A DNA stretch of 64,000 nt, taken from Candidatus Promineofilum glycogenicum. GTDB lineage: Bacteria; Chloroflexota; Anaerolineae; Promineifilales; Promineifilaceae. Each line of letters starts with the position of its first letter. Position 1 is the stretch's first letter. The translations under genes and the position numbers were made by a program. The stretch is from NCBI GenBank assembly GCA_016707605.1, contig JADJHJ010000017.1, positions 43,981-107,980 of the forward strand. The letters run 5' to 3'. Positions 45,718 through 59,627 of this stretch are shown here, in pieces. The notes beneath the pieces are model-generated. The model searched no databases. It saw nothing but the letters and a program-made list of their open reading frames with translations, and had not been told where the DNA came from.

Positions 45718-45944
45718 GCCCCAAAAATAAGTGGATAGTCAAATGACTCTTCGGCGAATGCCAGAGAGATCTCGCCCTCGCGCTCTGCCCGCGCTTCCAG
45801 AAGCTTTCGCGCCACATCGCGGGCAATCTCCAGTGTCTCGGCAATCGTCCGTCCCTGAGCTACAAGACCTGGAATGTCATCCGATGTAGCCAGGTACACG
45901 CCCTCTGGGAGTTTTTCAATGTGAAGTTTCGCAACTCGCTCCAT
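45714..45944 (-). CDS. hicB: HicB-type antitoxin
   Basis: The 76-residue protein starts behind GGAGGATAG. It has the partial RNase H-like fold of HicB (EGVYLATSDDIPGLVAQGRT, then ETLEIARDVARKLLE). The DNA-binding C-terminal domain found in longer HicB proteins is missing, so repression of the operon may rely on other contacts. It should bind and neutralise HicA. Confidence 0.88.
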   Translation of the reverse strand: MERVAKLHIEKLPEGVYLATSDDIPGLVAQGRTIAETLEIARDVARKLLEARAEREGEISLAFAEESFDYPLIFGA

Positions 45945-46003
45945 CTATCCTCCGTCTGCATTATAGAAACCGAGTTCCTCAGAAGGAATTCGGTTCCTAA
46001 AAC

Positions 46004-49975
<3,972 letters not shown>

Positions 49976-50035
49976 GGCGAGACCTATTATAGACGCCAGC
50001 CGCTCAGGTGCGCAGGTTTCTTAACCTGTGTCCTT

Positions 50036-50136
50036 GGGGGGGGCCGGCGTTTCTTGGCGGTGTCCCGCCCCACAACACCCCCCGCGGGGGCAGCAGCTCT
50101 TCCCAATAAGGGGGGGGGGGGGGGGGAAGGGGAGGG
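50036..50136. other. G-tract spacer upstream of secA
   Basis: The 174-base gap between prs and secA (49976-50149) has a run of 8 G (50036-50043), the palindrome CCCCCCGCGGGGG, and a run of 17 G (50110-50126) followed by AAGGGGAGGG. No promoter motif is clear. The G run could form a quadruplex on the plus strand, or its length could be unsure in the assembly. Confidence 0.6.
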
Positions 50137-50149
50137 AAAACTGGGCCAC

Positions 50150-51091
50150 TCATTCGTTGAACAACTCCCCCACACTCCGCCCCTCATGCGAGCGCATGAT
50201 AACCTCGCCCAGCAGTTCGGCCACGGTCAGGACGGTCATGTTCGGCAGCCGGTCTTCGGGGGCGATGGGCAGGGTGTCGGTGGTGACGATCTCCTTGATG
50301 GGCAGGCCGCGCAGCCGCTCGATGGCCGGCGGCGACAGCACGGCGTGGGTGAAGGCCAGGTAGACGTCGCGCGCGCCATTGGCGAGGGAAATCTCCACCG
50401 CCTGCTGCACCGTCCCGGCCGTATCGACCAGGTCATCGACGATGAGCACGTCCTTGCCGGCTACGCTGCCGATGAGCGTCAGCGCCTCGCGGCCGGCGGC
50501 GTTGCCCATGCGCCGCTTCTCGACAAAGGCCAGCGAAAAGCCCAGTGCCTCGGCGTAGTTGCGGCCGCCCTTGGCAAAGCCCAGGTCGGTCGTGACCACG
50601 GTCGCGTCGAGGTTCTTCTTGCGAATGTAGCCGCAGATGATGTGCAGCGCCGTCAGCGAGTCGCCGGGAATCTTGTAGAAGCCCTGAATCTGCCCGGCGT
50701 GCAGGTCGATGGTTACCCAGCGGTCGGCCCCGGCGACTTCGATCATGTCGGCCAGCAGGCGGGCGGTGATGGGCACGCGCGGCTGGTCTTTCTTGTCGCT
50801 CTGGGAGTAGGACATGTAGGGCACGACGACCGTCACCCGCCCGGCCGAGTCGCGCTTGAAGCAGTCGATGGCGATGAGCATCTCCATGATGTTGTTGTGG
50901 ACGGGCCGGTCGTGGGTCTGGATGAGGTAGACATCCTGGCCGCGGACGCTGCTGTTGAGGCGAATGAAGATGTTCTCGTTGGGAAAGGTGGTGACGTTCC
51001 AGCGGCTCAGGCGGGTGCCGATGTAGTCGGCCACGCGCTGGGCCAGTTCGGGGCAGGCCGAACCGGCATAGAGTTTGATGTCGCCGTACAT
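50150..51091 (-). CDS. prs: Ribose-phosphate pyrophosphokinase
   Basis: The 313-residue enzyme makes PRPP from ribose-5-phosphate and ATP for nucleotide, His and Trp synthesis. The start ATG 51091 follows GGAG. Conserved parts are FPNENIFIRLNSSVRGQDVY, the ATP-site PYMSYSQSDKK loop (with S instead of the usual A-R-Q pattern), DLHAGQIQGFY and the PRPP loop VLIVDDLVDTAGTV. Length and order match class I synthases. It is 34 bases downstream of the MeaB gene. Confidence 0.93.
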   Translation of the reverse strand: MYGDIKLYAGSACPELAQRVADYIGTRLSRWNVTTFPNENIFIRLNSSVRGQDVYLIQTHDRPVHNNIMEMLIAIDCFKRDSAGRVTVVVPYMSYSQSDKKDQPRVPITARLLADMIEVAGADRWVTIDLHAGQIQGFYKIPGDSLTALHIICGYIRKKNLDATVVTTDLGFAKGGRNYAEALGFSLAFVEKRRMGNAAGREALTLIGSVAGKDVLIVDDLVDTAGTVQQAVEISLANGARDVYLAFTHAVLSPPAIERLRGLPIKEIVTTDTLPIAPEDRLPNMTVLTVAELLGEVIMRSHEGRSVGELFNE

Positions 51092-51125
51092 AGTTGCTCC
51101 AGGGTGTCGCCGGCGGGGCCGGGTT

Positions 51126-52217
51126 TTAGGGGCCGGGCGGCGCGCTTTCGCGGTCGAAAGACGCGCTGGCGCCGGCGAACAGGCGATCGGCGGCCGTGTA
51201 CGGGTCCAGGCGGCGCTCGGCCACGGCGGTGATGAGTTCGGCGCGTTCGGCGGCGGGCACAACGGCCGCCAGCCGGTCGATGAACCGGTCGCGCAACAGG
51301 TGTTCGATCTCGTCGCGGCAGCGCGCCCGCTCGCGCGCCGCCCACGCGCCGGAAGCGCGCAGATAGTCGCCGTGCCGCACGACGGTTGCGGCCAACTCCT
51401 CAACCCCCTGGCCGGTCGTGGCCACGGTTTGCAAGACGGGGACGGGCCAGAAGTGGTCAGTGGTCAGGGGCGAGTGGTCGGTGGCCAGTGGTGAGTGACG
51501 GGTGGCGGGTAGCGGGCCGTTGGCCGCAGGTTTCTTGCTCCCCTGCTCCCCCGCTCCCCTGCTCCCCTGCGCCGCACCCGCCGGCATAGCCATGTGCAAC
51601 ATCATCTCCAGCGACTTCGCCGTCCGGCCCGCGCCGGGCTGGTCGGCCTTGTTGACTACCAGGATGTCGGCGATCTCCAGGATGCCGGCCTTGATCGATT
51701 GCACGTCGTCGCCGCTGTTGGGCGCTTCCAGGACGATGGTCGTGTGGGCCGCGCCGGCGATGTCGACCTCGGCCTGGCCCGCGCCGACGGTCTCGATGAG
51801 GATGGGGTCGTAGCCGGCGGCGTCGAGCACCTGGACGGCGGCCGAGACGCCCCGCGCCAACCCGCCCAAACTGCCGCGCGAGGCCATGCTGCGGACGAAG
51901 ATGCCCTCGTCGCCGGCCAGGTCGCGCATCCGCACCCGGTCGCCCAGCAGCGCGCCGCCGGTGAAGGGGCTGCTGGGGTCGACGGCGACGATGCCCACGC
52001 GCCGGCCGCCCCGCCGGAAGACCTTGGCCAGTTCGTTGACCAGGCTGCTCTTGCCGGAGCCGGGCGGGCCGGTGATGCCGACGATGTGGGCGCGGCCCGT
52101 GGCGGCATAGAGGGCGGCGACGATGGCCCGCGCGTCGGCCGCCCCGTTTTCCACCTGGGTGATGAGCCGGGCGACGGCCCGCGGGTTGCCCTGTTGGGCT
52201 GCGGCGATCCAGTCCAT
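51126..52217 (-). CDS. meaB: MeaB/ArgK-type GTPase with a repeat-encoded insert
   Basis: ATG 52217 (MDWIAAAQQGNPRAVARLIT) gives 363 residues. A GTG seven codons upstream is possible. The G1 loop is GPPGSGKSS (about residue 50), the G3 region is ETVGAGQAE, and G4 is NKAD. In the family this GTPase protects and loads cobalamin into methylmalonyl-CoA mutase. The region after MLHMAMPAG normally goes straight to PPVLKTVA. Here about 40 residues, such as SRGAGEQGSKKPAANG and HSPLATDHSPLTTD, come between, encoded by repeat DNA at 51451-51570. The G-domain is untouched. Presence of the gene implies methylmalonyl-CoA metabolism elsewhere. Confidence 0.9.
   Translation of the reverse strand: MDWIAAAQQGNPRAVARLITQVENGAADARAIVAALYAATGRAHIVGITGPPGSGKSSLVNELAKVFRRGGRRVGIVAVDPSSPFTGGALLGDRVRMRDLAGDEGIFVRSMASRGSLGGLARGVSAAVQVLDAAGYDPILIETVGAGQAEVDIAGAAHTTIVLEAPNSGDDVQSIKAGILEIADILVVNKADQPGAGRTAKSLEMMLHMAMPAGAAQGSRGAGEQGSKKPAANGPLPATRHSPLATDHSPLTTDHFWPVPVLQTVATTGQGVEELAATVVRHGDYLRASGAWAARERARCRDEIEHLLRDRFIDRLAAVVPAAERAELITAVAERRLDPYTAADRLFAGASASFDRESAPPGP
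51451..51570. repeat. Repeat DNA inserted in frame in the MeaB gene
   Basis: The segment joins AGTGGTCAGTGGTCAGGGG-like repeats with a GCTCCCCTGCTCCCC repeat. The second motif is the complement of the repeat that forms the gyrA tail (11130-11170). The insertion is about 120 bases, a multiple of three, and keeps the frame open. Confidence 0.75.
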
Positions 52218-52285
52218 AGTAATCTTTCCCGCAAGCACCGGGGCGTATTATAGCTTTGGGTTGGCTGTTTTACGAACGACGGCTT

Positions 52286-52363
52286 GTAAGGCGGGTTGGC
52301 AACCCGCCTCTTTGCCGGGCCAAAGCAGAAGAGGCGGGTTGCCAACCCGCCCTACAACCTGTG
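52286..52363. repeat. GCGGGTTGGCAACCCGCC palindrome pair
   Basis: The two arms, GGCGGGTTGGCAACCCGCCTC and its near-complement GAGGCGGGTTGCCAACCCGCC, are separated by 22 bases that themselves pair partly (TTTGCCGGGCCAAAG). A further single copy is at 52480-52502. Together they fill the 300-base spacer between the meaB and SH3b genes. Confidence 0.8.
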
Positions 52364-52526
52364 AAAAATGTGATCATAATGCGCCGCGCGCCTTTCCGCA
52401 TAGCCCGCGTGCGCCTATACTGCAAAGTTAGAGGGTTTGACAGTATCGGTAAACCCCAAGTTCGCGTGTATTGGGAAAGTGCGGGTTGCCAACCCGCGCT
52501 ACAAGGAACCTGGAACGTGTATCGGC

Positions 52527-53999
52527 ATGAATAATTTCACCCTCCACCGTACCCGCTTATCCCTGCTGGCCGTTTTGCTGACCGCGCTGGCGGTGGGCGG
52601 CCTGGCCTTCGGTCTGCGCCAGAGCCAGGCCCAGAGCGCCCCGCCGACCGCGCCGGCCATCTACGCCGAGGCGCGCGTCAACGTCAGTTCGCTCAATCTG
52701 CGCACCGGCCCCCACGTCAGCTACACCGCCGTGGCCTACCTGATGGACGGCGAGCGGGTGAAGCTGGTCGGCCGCAACCGCGCCGGCACCTGGGCGCAGG
52801 TCGAGCTGTACAACGGCTATCGCGGCTGGGTCAACGCCCGCTATCTGCAACCGGGCATCAACATCGCCGCCCTGCCGGTGGCCGACGTCAGCCTGCTGGG
52901 CATTACCGCCTTCGTCACCAACGACCCCATTCCGGTCTACGCCGGGCCGGGCGCGCTCTACCAGCGCGTGGGCACGGGGCGGCCGGGCGAAGTGCTGGCC
53001 CTCAATGGCCGCACCGACGACGCCACCTGGGTCCACGTCTATCTGCCCAACGGCCAGGCCGGTTGGGTGGCCGCCGACAGCCCGTTCCTGCCCTCGGCGG
53101 CCATCAGCGACCTGCCGATCATCACCCCCTTCCTCGACGCGCCGCCGCCCGACCTGGCCGCGTTCTACCTGGTCTACACCGGCCCCGGCTTCCTCTATGA
53201 GACGGTGGACAGCGTCGTCGAGGGGCAGACGTTGGGTATTCGCGGACGGTCGGCCGACGCGCGTTGGGTGCTGGTGCGGCTGGAGAACGGCCGCGAAGGG
53301 TGGATCGCCGCCGAAATCCTCCAGATGGTCGTGCCGCTGGACAACGTGCCGGTCATCGAGGGCATCGCTCCGCCGCAGGTGACCGGCTGGCAGGCGGGCA
53401 ACGCCGGGCAGACCGCCGGCGGTGCGGCCACAGTTGATGCACCTGCCACGGCAACGGCCGGGCCAACGCTGCCGCCGACTTACACGCCCGAACCAACGGC
53501 CACTGCTGGAGCCGGCGGTGGGAAACAGCCCTCGGTCGCTTCACCCACCGCCACGGCCGACAGCGACGGCGGCGGCAAAGCGCCGGCCACCAGCGCCCCG
53601 ACCGAACGCCCCACCCGCGCGGCCACGGCCACCCGCGCCACCACGCGCACGCCCGCCCCAACGGCCACGACCGCTGCCACCGCAACCGCCACGCCCGAAC
53701 CGTCCCCCACAGCGACAGACGTTCCAGCAACGATGGCGCCCACGGCGACAACCCCGCCGGAGATGACCGGCGAGATGACCCCTACTGGCCTGCCCGTCGT
53801 CTACGTCTACGCCACGCCCTCGGACGAGAGCGCGCCCATCCTGCGCGTCGTGCCGGGGCAGAGCGTGGTGCTCATTGGGCGGACGGCCGACAGCCAGTGG
53901 GTACAAATCTGGCTGCCGGGCAACCAGCAGGGCTGGATTCGGGCTTCGGCGGTGCAGGTAGAGATAGACTTGGCCGTGTTGCCGGTTGTTGAGCCATAA
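52527..53999 (+). CDS. Secreted protein with four SH3b-type domains
   Basis: ATG 52527 starts a 490-residue protein with a signal peptide (cleavage after about SQAQS, residue 36). Four bacterial SH3 segments follow the form xLNLRTGPxxxY...V..G..v.l.GR...GtWa.V...: residues 48-108, 122-182, 200-260 and 425-485. Between the third and fourth is a Thr/Pro/Ala-rich linker of about 120 residues. Bacterial SH3 domains bind peptidoglycan or other wall polymers, and no catalytic domain is attached. It is probably a cell-envelope adaptor. A dispersed repeat precedes the start and a long inverted repeat follows the stop. Confidence 0.85.
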   Translation: MNNFTLHRTRLSLLAVLLTALAVGGLAFGLRQSQAQSAPPTAPAIYAEARVNVSSLNLRTGPHVSYTAVAYLMDGERVKLVGRNRAGTWAQVELYNGYRGWVNARYLQPGINIAALPVADVSLLGITAFVTNDPIPVYAGPGALYQRVGTGRPGEVLALNGRTDDATWVHVYLPNGQAGWVAADSPFLPSAAISDLPIITPFLDAPPPDLAAFYLVYTGPGFLYETVDSVVEGQTLGIRGRSADARWVLVRLENGREGWIAAEILQMVVPLDNVPVIEGIAPPQVTGWQAGNAGQTAGGAATVDAPATATAGPTLPPTYTPEPTATAGAGGGKQPSVASPTATADSDGGGKAPATSAPTERPTRAATATRATTRTPAPTATTAATATATPEPSPTATDVPATMAPTATTPPEMTGEMTPTGLPVVYVYATPSDESAPILRVVPGQSVVLIGRTADSQWVQIWLPGNQQGWIRASAVQVEIDLAVLPVVEP

Positions 54000-54003
54000 G
54001 AAG

Positions 54004-54079
54004 AATCTCACGCCAAGACGCAAAGAACGCCAAGCCCAGAATTCTGGGCTTGGCGTTCTTTGCGTCTTGGCGTGAGACT
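54004..54079. repeat. Long inverted repeat, CTCACGCCAAGACGCAAAG family
   Basis: Arms of about 36 bases are perfect except for minor changes and meet at CCAGAATTCTGG. It follows the SH3b gene by four bases and can serve as its terminator. Confidence 0.88.
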
Positions 54080-54467
54080 TATCAGAAAAGAAGACCACAG
54101 GGTTATCACTTATCATTATTCTTATTTAGTAGTCGTAGTAGGGGCTGGGGAAACGTGGATAACCGGCGCGCGTGCCCAGATGTGGGGGTAGCAGCGCGTT
54201 TGATCCACTCTGTCGGCCCTATTTGCCGGTTGCGAGGTTAGGCGGCTGTGGACGGCCTGTTAGCAATTGGCGTGGTCTCATTTCGTGGTCGGTTGCCCCT
54301 GTTTGGCGTGCTGCGGACACCGTTTGTCGCTCACCCCCATATATAGCCTCACCGCGCCGCCGTTTGCCCATATACAGATTAACGCCGCGCGGCCGGCCCA
54401 GCGGAACAATGACTAGATGTCCCCAGTCCCTAGGGGGTTTTCCACAGCTTTTGGCGAGTTATCCACA
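54078..54467. other. Non-coding stretch with DnaA-box-like sites, candidate replication origin
   Basis: This is one of the longest gene-free stretches (54080-54542). An AT-rich patch at 54078-54135 (TTATCACTTATCATTATTC) is unusual in this GC-rich DNA. DnaA-box-like sites are TTATCCACA (54459-54467, perfect), TTTTCCACA (54438-54446, one mismatch) and the complement of CGTGGATAA (54154-54162, TTATCCACG, one mismatch). Weaker sites are at 54201 and 54247. Genes to the left are mostly on the minus strand and those to the right of 56.3 kb are all plus. No dnaA or dnaN is present. GC skew was not computed. Confidence 0.45.
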
Positions 54468-54542
54468 TGAGGGACGACGGGCGACCGCCGACCGCCGACG
54501 GCCGACCGCGAGCGACTATAGGCATCCGCGCTCTGGTGGCGG

Positions 54543-56042
54543 TCAGCGGTCGTCCGCAGCGTGTCGCGCCTGAAGCTGGCTGAGGGCCAATTTACGGGCC
54601 GTCTGTTCGCGGCGCGCTTCCAGAATGGCCGGCGGCGCGGCCCGCACGGCGCACTGCTCCGGCGTCAGCGGGCAGCGTTGGCACGTTTCGTGGATGATGT
54701 CGTGGGGGATGGCCGGGTCGTCGAGGAAACGAATGGTGTGGCGCAGTTCGGCGTCGACGCGGAAGCCGATGATGACGCTGCTGGCCATGCCCGGCGACAG
54801 CACCATGCGCCGGCCGAAGCCCAGGCACAGGAAGCGCTCCTGCGTCGAGAGGAACTCCGAGAGTTGAATGCCCACCGGCAGCGGGTCGGCCGCGCCGGGC
54901 GCGTCGGGCAGCAGGCGGATGGACAGCCAGCGCCGGCAGTGGTGCTCGAACAGGCCGACGCCGCTGGGCACCAGCAGTTGGTTCATGTTCAGGTGGCGGA
55001 CGAGGTGGTAGTCGTCCGTGCCGGTGGCGTGGTGGAAGCGCAGGAAGTGGAGCTTGATACCGAAGAACTCCGGGATGAGTTCGCTGAAGCGGTAGAGCAG
55101 CATCTCCGGCGTCACGTCGTAGGTGGTCAGCAGGGCGGAGAAGCGATCCGGCTCCCACGTGGGCAGGGCGAAGAAGGCTTGCAGGTCGGCCAGGACGCGG
55201 CCGCGGGGCATGAGCAGCGCGCCGCCGAAGTAGGCCGCGCGGGCGTCGTTGAGCAACTGCTGGAAGGAGTCCACCCGGTCGGGCGTGCTGAGCAGGGAGC
55301 GATCCTTGATGCCCAGGGTGCAGTAGCCGATCTCGCGGGCCAGGATGAAGCGCACCTGGCGGGCGTAGAGGCGGTTGTTGATGAACAGTTGCGGCCGGCG
55401 GCCGGGCAGCAGCAGCGAGCGGTAGGCGCGCAACTCCTCCGTGGCGGCCAGGGCGCGGTCGTCAATGGTGTAGCCGTACTCGTCGCGCAGGATGCGCTCC
55501 AGCGTGGCCAGCGAGGGCAGCGCGTTCTCGCCGAAGCCGTAGCGCGGGCCGACTTCAGCCGTGAAGGCCAGCGCCGCCTCTTCCAACTCCGGGAAGTAGT
55601 TCTCGTGCATCTCCAGGTAGGCGCGTAGGGCGGCGCGCAGGAACTCCTCTTCGCGCAGGTCGTAGCGGCGGGCGATCTCGATGACGGCGTGGAGCAGCGC
55701 CCCGGCCCGCTCCGGCTCGCGCGTCAGCAGCCCCAGCGCGTCGGCCGGCTCCAGCCCAAACTCCTCGAACGGGAAGCGCTGCATCGTCGTCGAAGAGAGG
55801 GTGGACTCCAGGTAGCGCAGCGAGGGGGCCAGGCGGATGGAGACCAGGTCGTCGTAGGGCTTGCCCAACGCCTCGGCCATCTTGACGATCTTGTCGGCGC
55901 GAGGGTACTTGCGCCCCTTCTCGATCTCGGTCAGGTAGGATGGCGACATCTCGGCCATGCGGGCCAGGTCGGTCAGGGTCAGCCCCGCCTCCAGGCGCGC
56001 CTGGCGGACTTTCATGCCGAAGATGATGTGGATAAGATCCAT
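54543..56042 (-). CDS. RamB-like XRE regulator (ScfR/DUF2083 family)
   Basis: The 499-residue protein has an N-terminal helix-turn-helix (residues 10-65, LTLTDLARMAEMSPSYLTEIEKG), a central region resembling ImmA/IrrE-type domains (YARQVRFILAREIGYCTLGI near 240) and the family's C-terminal domain with CQRCPLTPEQC (about 460). RamB of Corynebacterium has this design and represses the isocitrate lyase and malate synthase genes in response to acetate. Here the gene is divergent from aceB and aceA, which makes the same role very likely. Two palindromes in the shared spacer are candidate sites. The effector could be an acyl-CoA. Confidence 0.85.
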   Translation of the reverse strand: MDLIHIIFGMKVRQARLEAGLTLTDLARMAEMSPSYLTEIEKGRKYPRADKIVKMAEALGKPYDDLVSIRLAPSLRYLESTLSSTTMQRFPFEEFGLEPADALGLLTREPERAGALLHAVIEIARRYDLREEEFLRAALRAYLEMHENYFPELEEAALAFTAEVGPRYGFGENALPSLATLERILRDEYGYTIDDRALAATEELRAYRSLLLPGRRPQLFINNRLYARQVRFILAREIGYCTLGIKDRSLLSTPDRVDSFQQLLNDARAAYFGGALLMPRGRVLADLQAFFALPTWEPDRFSALLTTYDVTPEMLLYRFSELIPEFFGIKLHFLRFHHATGTDDYHLVRHLNMNQLLVPSGVGLFEHHCRRWLSIRLLPDAPGAADPLPVGIQLSEFLSTQERFLCLGFGRRMVLSPGMASSVIIGFRVDAELRHTIRFLDDPAIPHDIIHETCQRCPLTPEQCAVRAAPPAILEARREQTARKLALSQLQARHAADDR

Positions 56043-56118
56043 AGTAGTTGTCAGTTAGCAGGTGCCAGTTGTCAGTTGCCGGTAAGTACTGTCAACTGAC
56101 AACTGTCAACTGTTAACT
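56043..56118. repeat. Imperfect inverted repeat of the CAGTTGTCAGTT type
   Basis: Copies of AGTTGTCAGTT and its complement AACTGACAACT surround GGTAAGTACTG. It lies between the RamB-like start and the regulatory palindromes and forms a weak hairpin. Confidence 0.65.
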
Positions 56119-56200
56119 AGCCTCTTTACAACCCATGACACTGTGCGTTATAATGACGCAATGCGTTAAGTGTTGCGCGACGACGCATGGAAGTAAGTCT

Positions 56201-56297
56201 AGCGAATTTTCGCTGACCGGCAAGGGCGCGAGCCGATTTCCTTGACAAATAACCGTGGGTTCTCTTATACTGGCGCAACTATCAGCGAATATTCGCT
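56201..56297 (+). promoter_or_regulatory. aceB promoter with two operator-like palindromes
   Basis: A sigma-70 type promoter is clear: TTGACA (56242-56247), 18 bases, TATACT (56266-56271). The palindrome AGCGAATATTCGCT (perfect, 56284-56297) lies just after the expected start point, and AGCGAATTTTCGCT (one mismatch pair, 56201-56214) lies 40 bases before the -35. Such paired sites suit repression by a dimeric regulator, and the divergent RamB-like protein is the obvious candidate. A TGCGTTATAATGACGCA symmetry at 56144-56160 may serve the regulator's own promoter. Confidence 0.7.
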
Positions 56298-56335
56298 AAT
56301 AGTGAAGGTTATCTATCACCGTGGAGAGGATCAGG

Positions 56336-57922
<1,587 letters not shown>

Positions 57923-57945
57923 GAAGTGACGAGCGACGAACGACG

Positions 57946-58014
57946 AGTGCGGAGTCCGCATCCTCAGATGCGGATGGCCCGGCAAGAGGCGCATCTGAGG
58001 ATGCGCACTCTGCG
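57946..58014. repeat. Two copies of the CGCATCTGAGGATGCG palindrome
   Basis: GAGTCCGCATCCTCAGATGC and GCGCATCTGAGGATGCGCAC stand in tandem in the aceB-aceA spacer. Folding in the mRNA could shift the ratio of the two products. Confidence 0.75.
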
Positions 58015-58076
58015 AAAACCGTAAGTTTTGTAGTCACAGGAATCGAACCTGAGAAGTGAATCATGGAGGCGTGAGG

Positions 58077-59387
58077 ATGTTCAAACCATACAATGTAGCC
58101 AAGCTGAAGGATGATTGGGAACTGAACAAGCGTTGGCAGGGCATCACCCGGCCCTATTCGGCCGAGGACGTGGTGCGGCTGCGCGGTTCGGTGCAGATCG
58201 AGTACACCCTGGCCCGCATGGGCGCCGAGCGGCTGTGGCGGCTGATGCAGCAGGAGAACTACGTGCCGGCGCTGGGGGCCATCACCGGCAATCAGGCCGT
58301 GCAGCAGGTGCAGGCCGGGCTGAAGGCGATCTACGTCAGCGGCTGGCAGGTGGCCGGCGACGGCAACACCGCCGCCCAGACCTACCCCGACCAGAGCCTC
58401 TACCCGTCCGACAGCGTGCCCAATCTGGTGAAGCGCATCAACAACGCCCTCATGCGCGCCGACCAGATTCAGCACATGCACGAGGAAGACGGCGTCTACT
58501 GGTTCGCGCCCATCGTCGCCGACGCCGAGTCGGGCTTCGGCGGTTCGCTCAACGCCTTCGAGTTGATGAAGGCGATGATCGAGGCCGGGGCGGCCGGCGT
58601 CCACTTCGAGGATCAGCTCTCGTCGGCCAAGAAGTGCGGCCACATGGGCGGCAAGGTGCTCGTGCCGACGCGCGAGTTCGTCCAGAAGCTCGTCGCCGCG
58701 CGGCTGGCGGCCGACGTGATGGGCGTGCCCAGCGTCCTCATCGCCCGCACCGACGCCAACGGCGCGCAACTGCTGACGACCGACATTGACCCCAACGACG
58801 TGCCGTTCATCTATGGCGAGCGCACGGTCGAAGGCTTCCACCGCATCCACGGCGGCATCGAGTGCGCCATCAGCCGCGGCCTCGCCTACGCCCCCTACGC
58901 CGACGTCATCTGGTGCGAAACGTCGCATCCGGACATGGACGAGGCGCGCCAGTTCGCCGACGCCATCCACGAGAAGTTCCCCGGCAAGCTGTTGGCCTAC
59001 AACTGCTCGCCGTCGTTCAACTGGCGGCGCAACCTGAGCGAGGCGCAGATCGCCAACTTCCAGAAAGAACTGGGCCAGATGGGCTACGCCTTCCAGTTCG
59101 TGACGCTGGCCGGCTTCCACACGCTGAACGCCAGCATGTTCCAACTGGCCGTGGGCTACCGCGAGTCGGGCATGGCCGCCTACTCCCACTTCCAGCAGAG
59201 CGAGTTCGAGATGGAACACGAGCACGGCTTCCGCGCCATCAAGCACCAGAGCTTCGTCGGCGCGGGTTACTTTGACGAGGTGCAGATAGTGGTTTCGCAC
59301 GGGGAGTCGTCGACTGTGGCCCTCAAGGGTTCGACCGAAGAGGAGCAGTTCGACGAAGAGACGCCGGTCGTCCACTTCTCGAACTAA
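58077..59387 (+). CDS. aceA: Isocitrate lyase
   Basis: ATG 58077 has GGAGG eight bases upstream. The 436-residue enzyme splits isocitrate to glyoxylate and succinate. The signature KKCGHMGGK (about residue 188-196), with the catalytic Cys, is intact. Other conserved parts are SGWQVAGDGN, VADAESGFGG and AYNCSPSFNW. The length is that of the bacterial short form. It ends with an acidic tail (EEEQFDEETPVVHFSN). It is the second gene of the shunt operon. Confidence 0.97.
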   Translation: MFKPYNVAKLKDDWELNKRWQGITRPYSAEDVVRLRGSVQIEYTLARMGAERLWRLMQQENYVPALGAITGNQAVQQVQAGLKAIYVSGWQVAGDGNTAAQTYPDQSLYPSDSVPNLVKRINNALMRADQIQHMHEEDGVYWFAPIVADAESGFGGSLNAFELMKAMIEAGAAGVHFEDQLSSAKKCGHMGGKVLVPTREFVQKLVAARLAADVMGVPSVLIARTDANGAQLLTTDIDPNDVPFIYGERTVEGFHRIHGGIECAISRGLAYAPYADVIWCETSHPDMDEARQFADAIHEKFPGKLLAYNCSPSFNWRRNLSEAQIANFQKELGQMGYAFQFVTLAGFHTLNASMFQLAVGYRESGMAAYSHFQQSEFEMEHEHGFRAIKHQSFVGAGYFDEVQIVVSHGESSTVALKGSTEEEQFDEETPVVHFSN

Positions 59388-59425
59388 CCACTACTCCGCT
59401 ACTCCATTTCATTTCTCCTTCAGTG

Positions 59426-59457
59426 AAAGGGGGATGGTCGCCCGGCCGTCCCCCTTT
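59426..59457 (+). terminator. Terminator after aceA
   Basis: AAAGGGGGATGG and CCGTCCCCCTTT pair with one mismatch around an eight-base loop. It is 38 bases after the stop and precedes a short pyrimidine stretch. Confidence 0.8.
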
Positions 59458-59462
59458 CGCGT

Positions 59463-59490
59463 TGTAGGGCGATTTGGCAAATCGCCCCAC
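59463..59490. repeat. Dispersed palindrome, TAGGGCGATTTGGCAAATCGCC
   Basis: Second copy of the family seen at 39660-39687. After it, 59546-59624 carries a purine-rich single arm (GAGGAACGCGGAGGGACGCG) like one arm of the repeat at 44250-44348. No gene is seen in 59388-59627. Confidence 0.75.
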
Positions 59491-59627
59491 AGGCCGGTTG
59501 CATTCGGTGGCGCTATCCATTACTCTGTTGCTGTGCTCGGGTTGGCCGGGGAGAGGAACGCGGAGGGACGCGGGAGAAGAGGGAGAAGAGGAGCACAGAG
59601 GGGCACGGAGGGGTACGGAGAAAGAGG

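Noticed and set aside
56144..56160. A separate promoter for the malate synthase gene at TATAAT
   Set aside because: The TTGACA/TATACT pair at 56242-56271 has better spacing and position. The TATAAT lies in a palindrome and more likely serves regulation of the divergent gene.
58030..58056. tRNA-like T-loop (AGGAATCGAACCTG); a similar one at 12460
   Set aside because: No acceptor, D or anticodon stem can be folded around either copy. They lie beside the same dispersed palindrome and are probably part of it.
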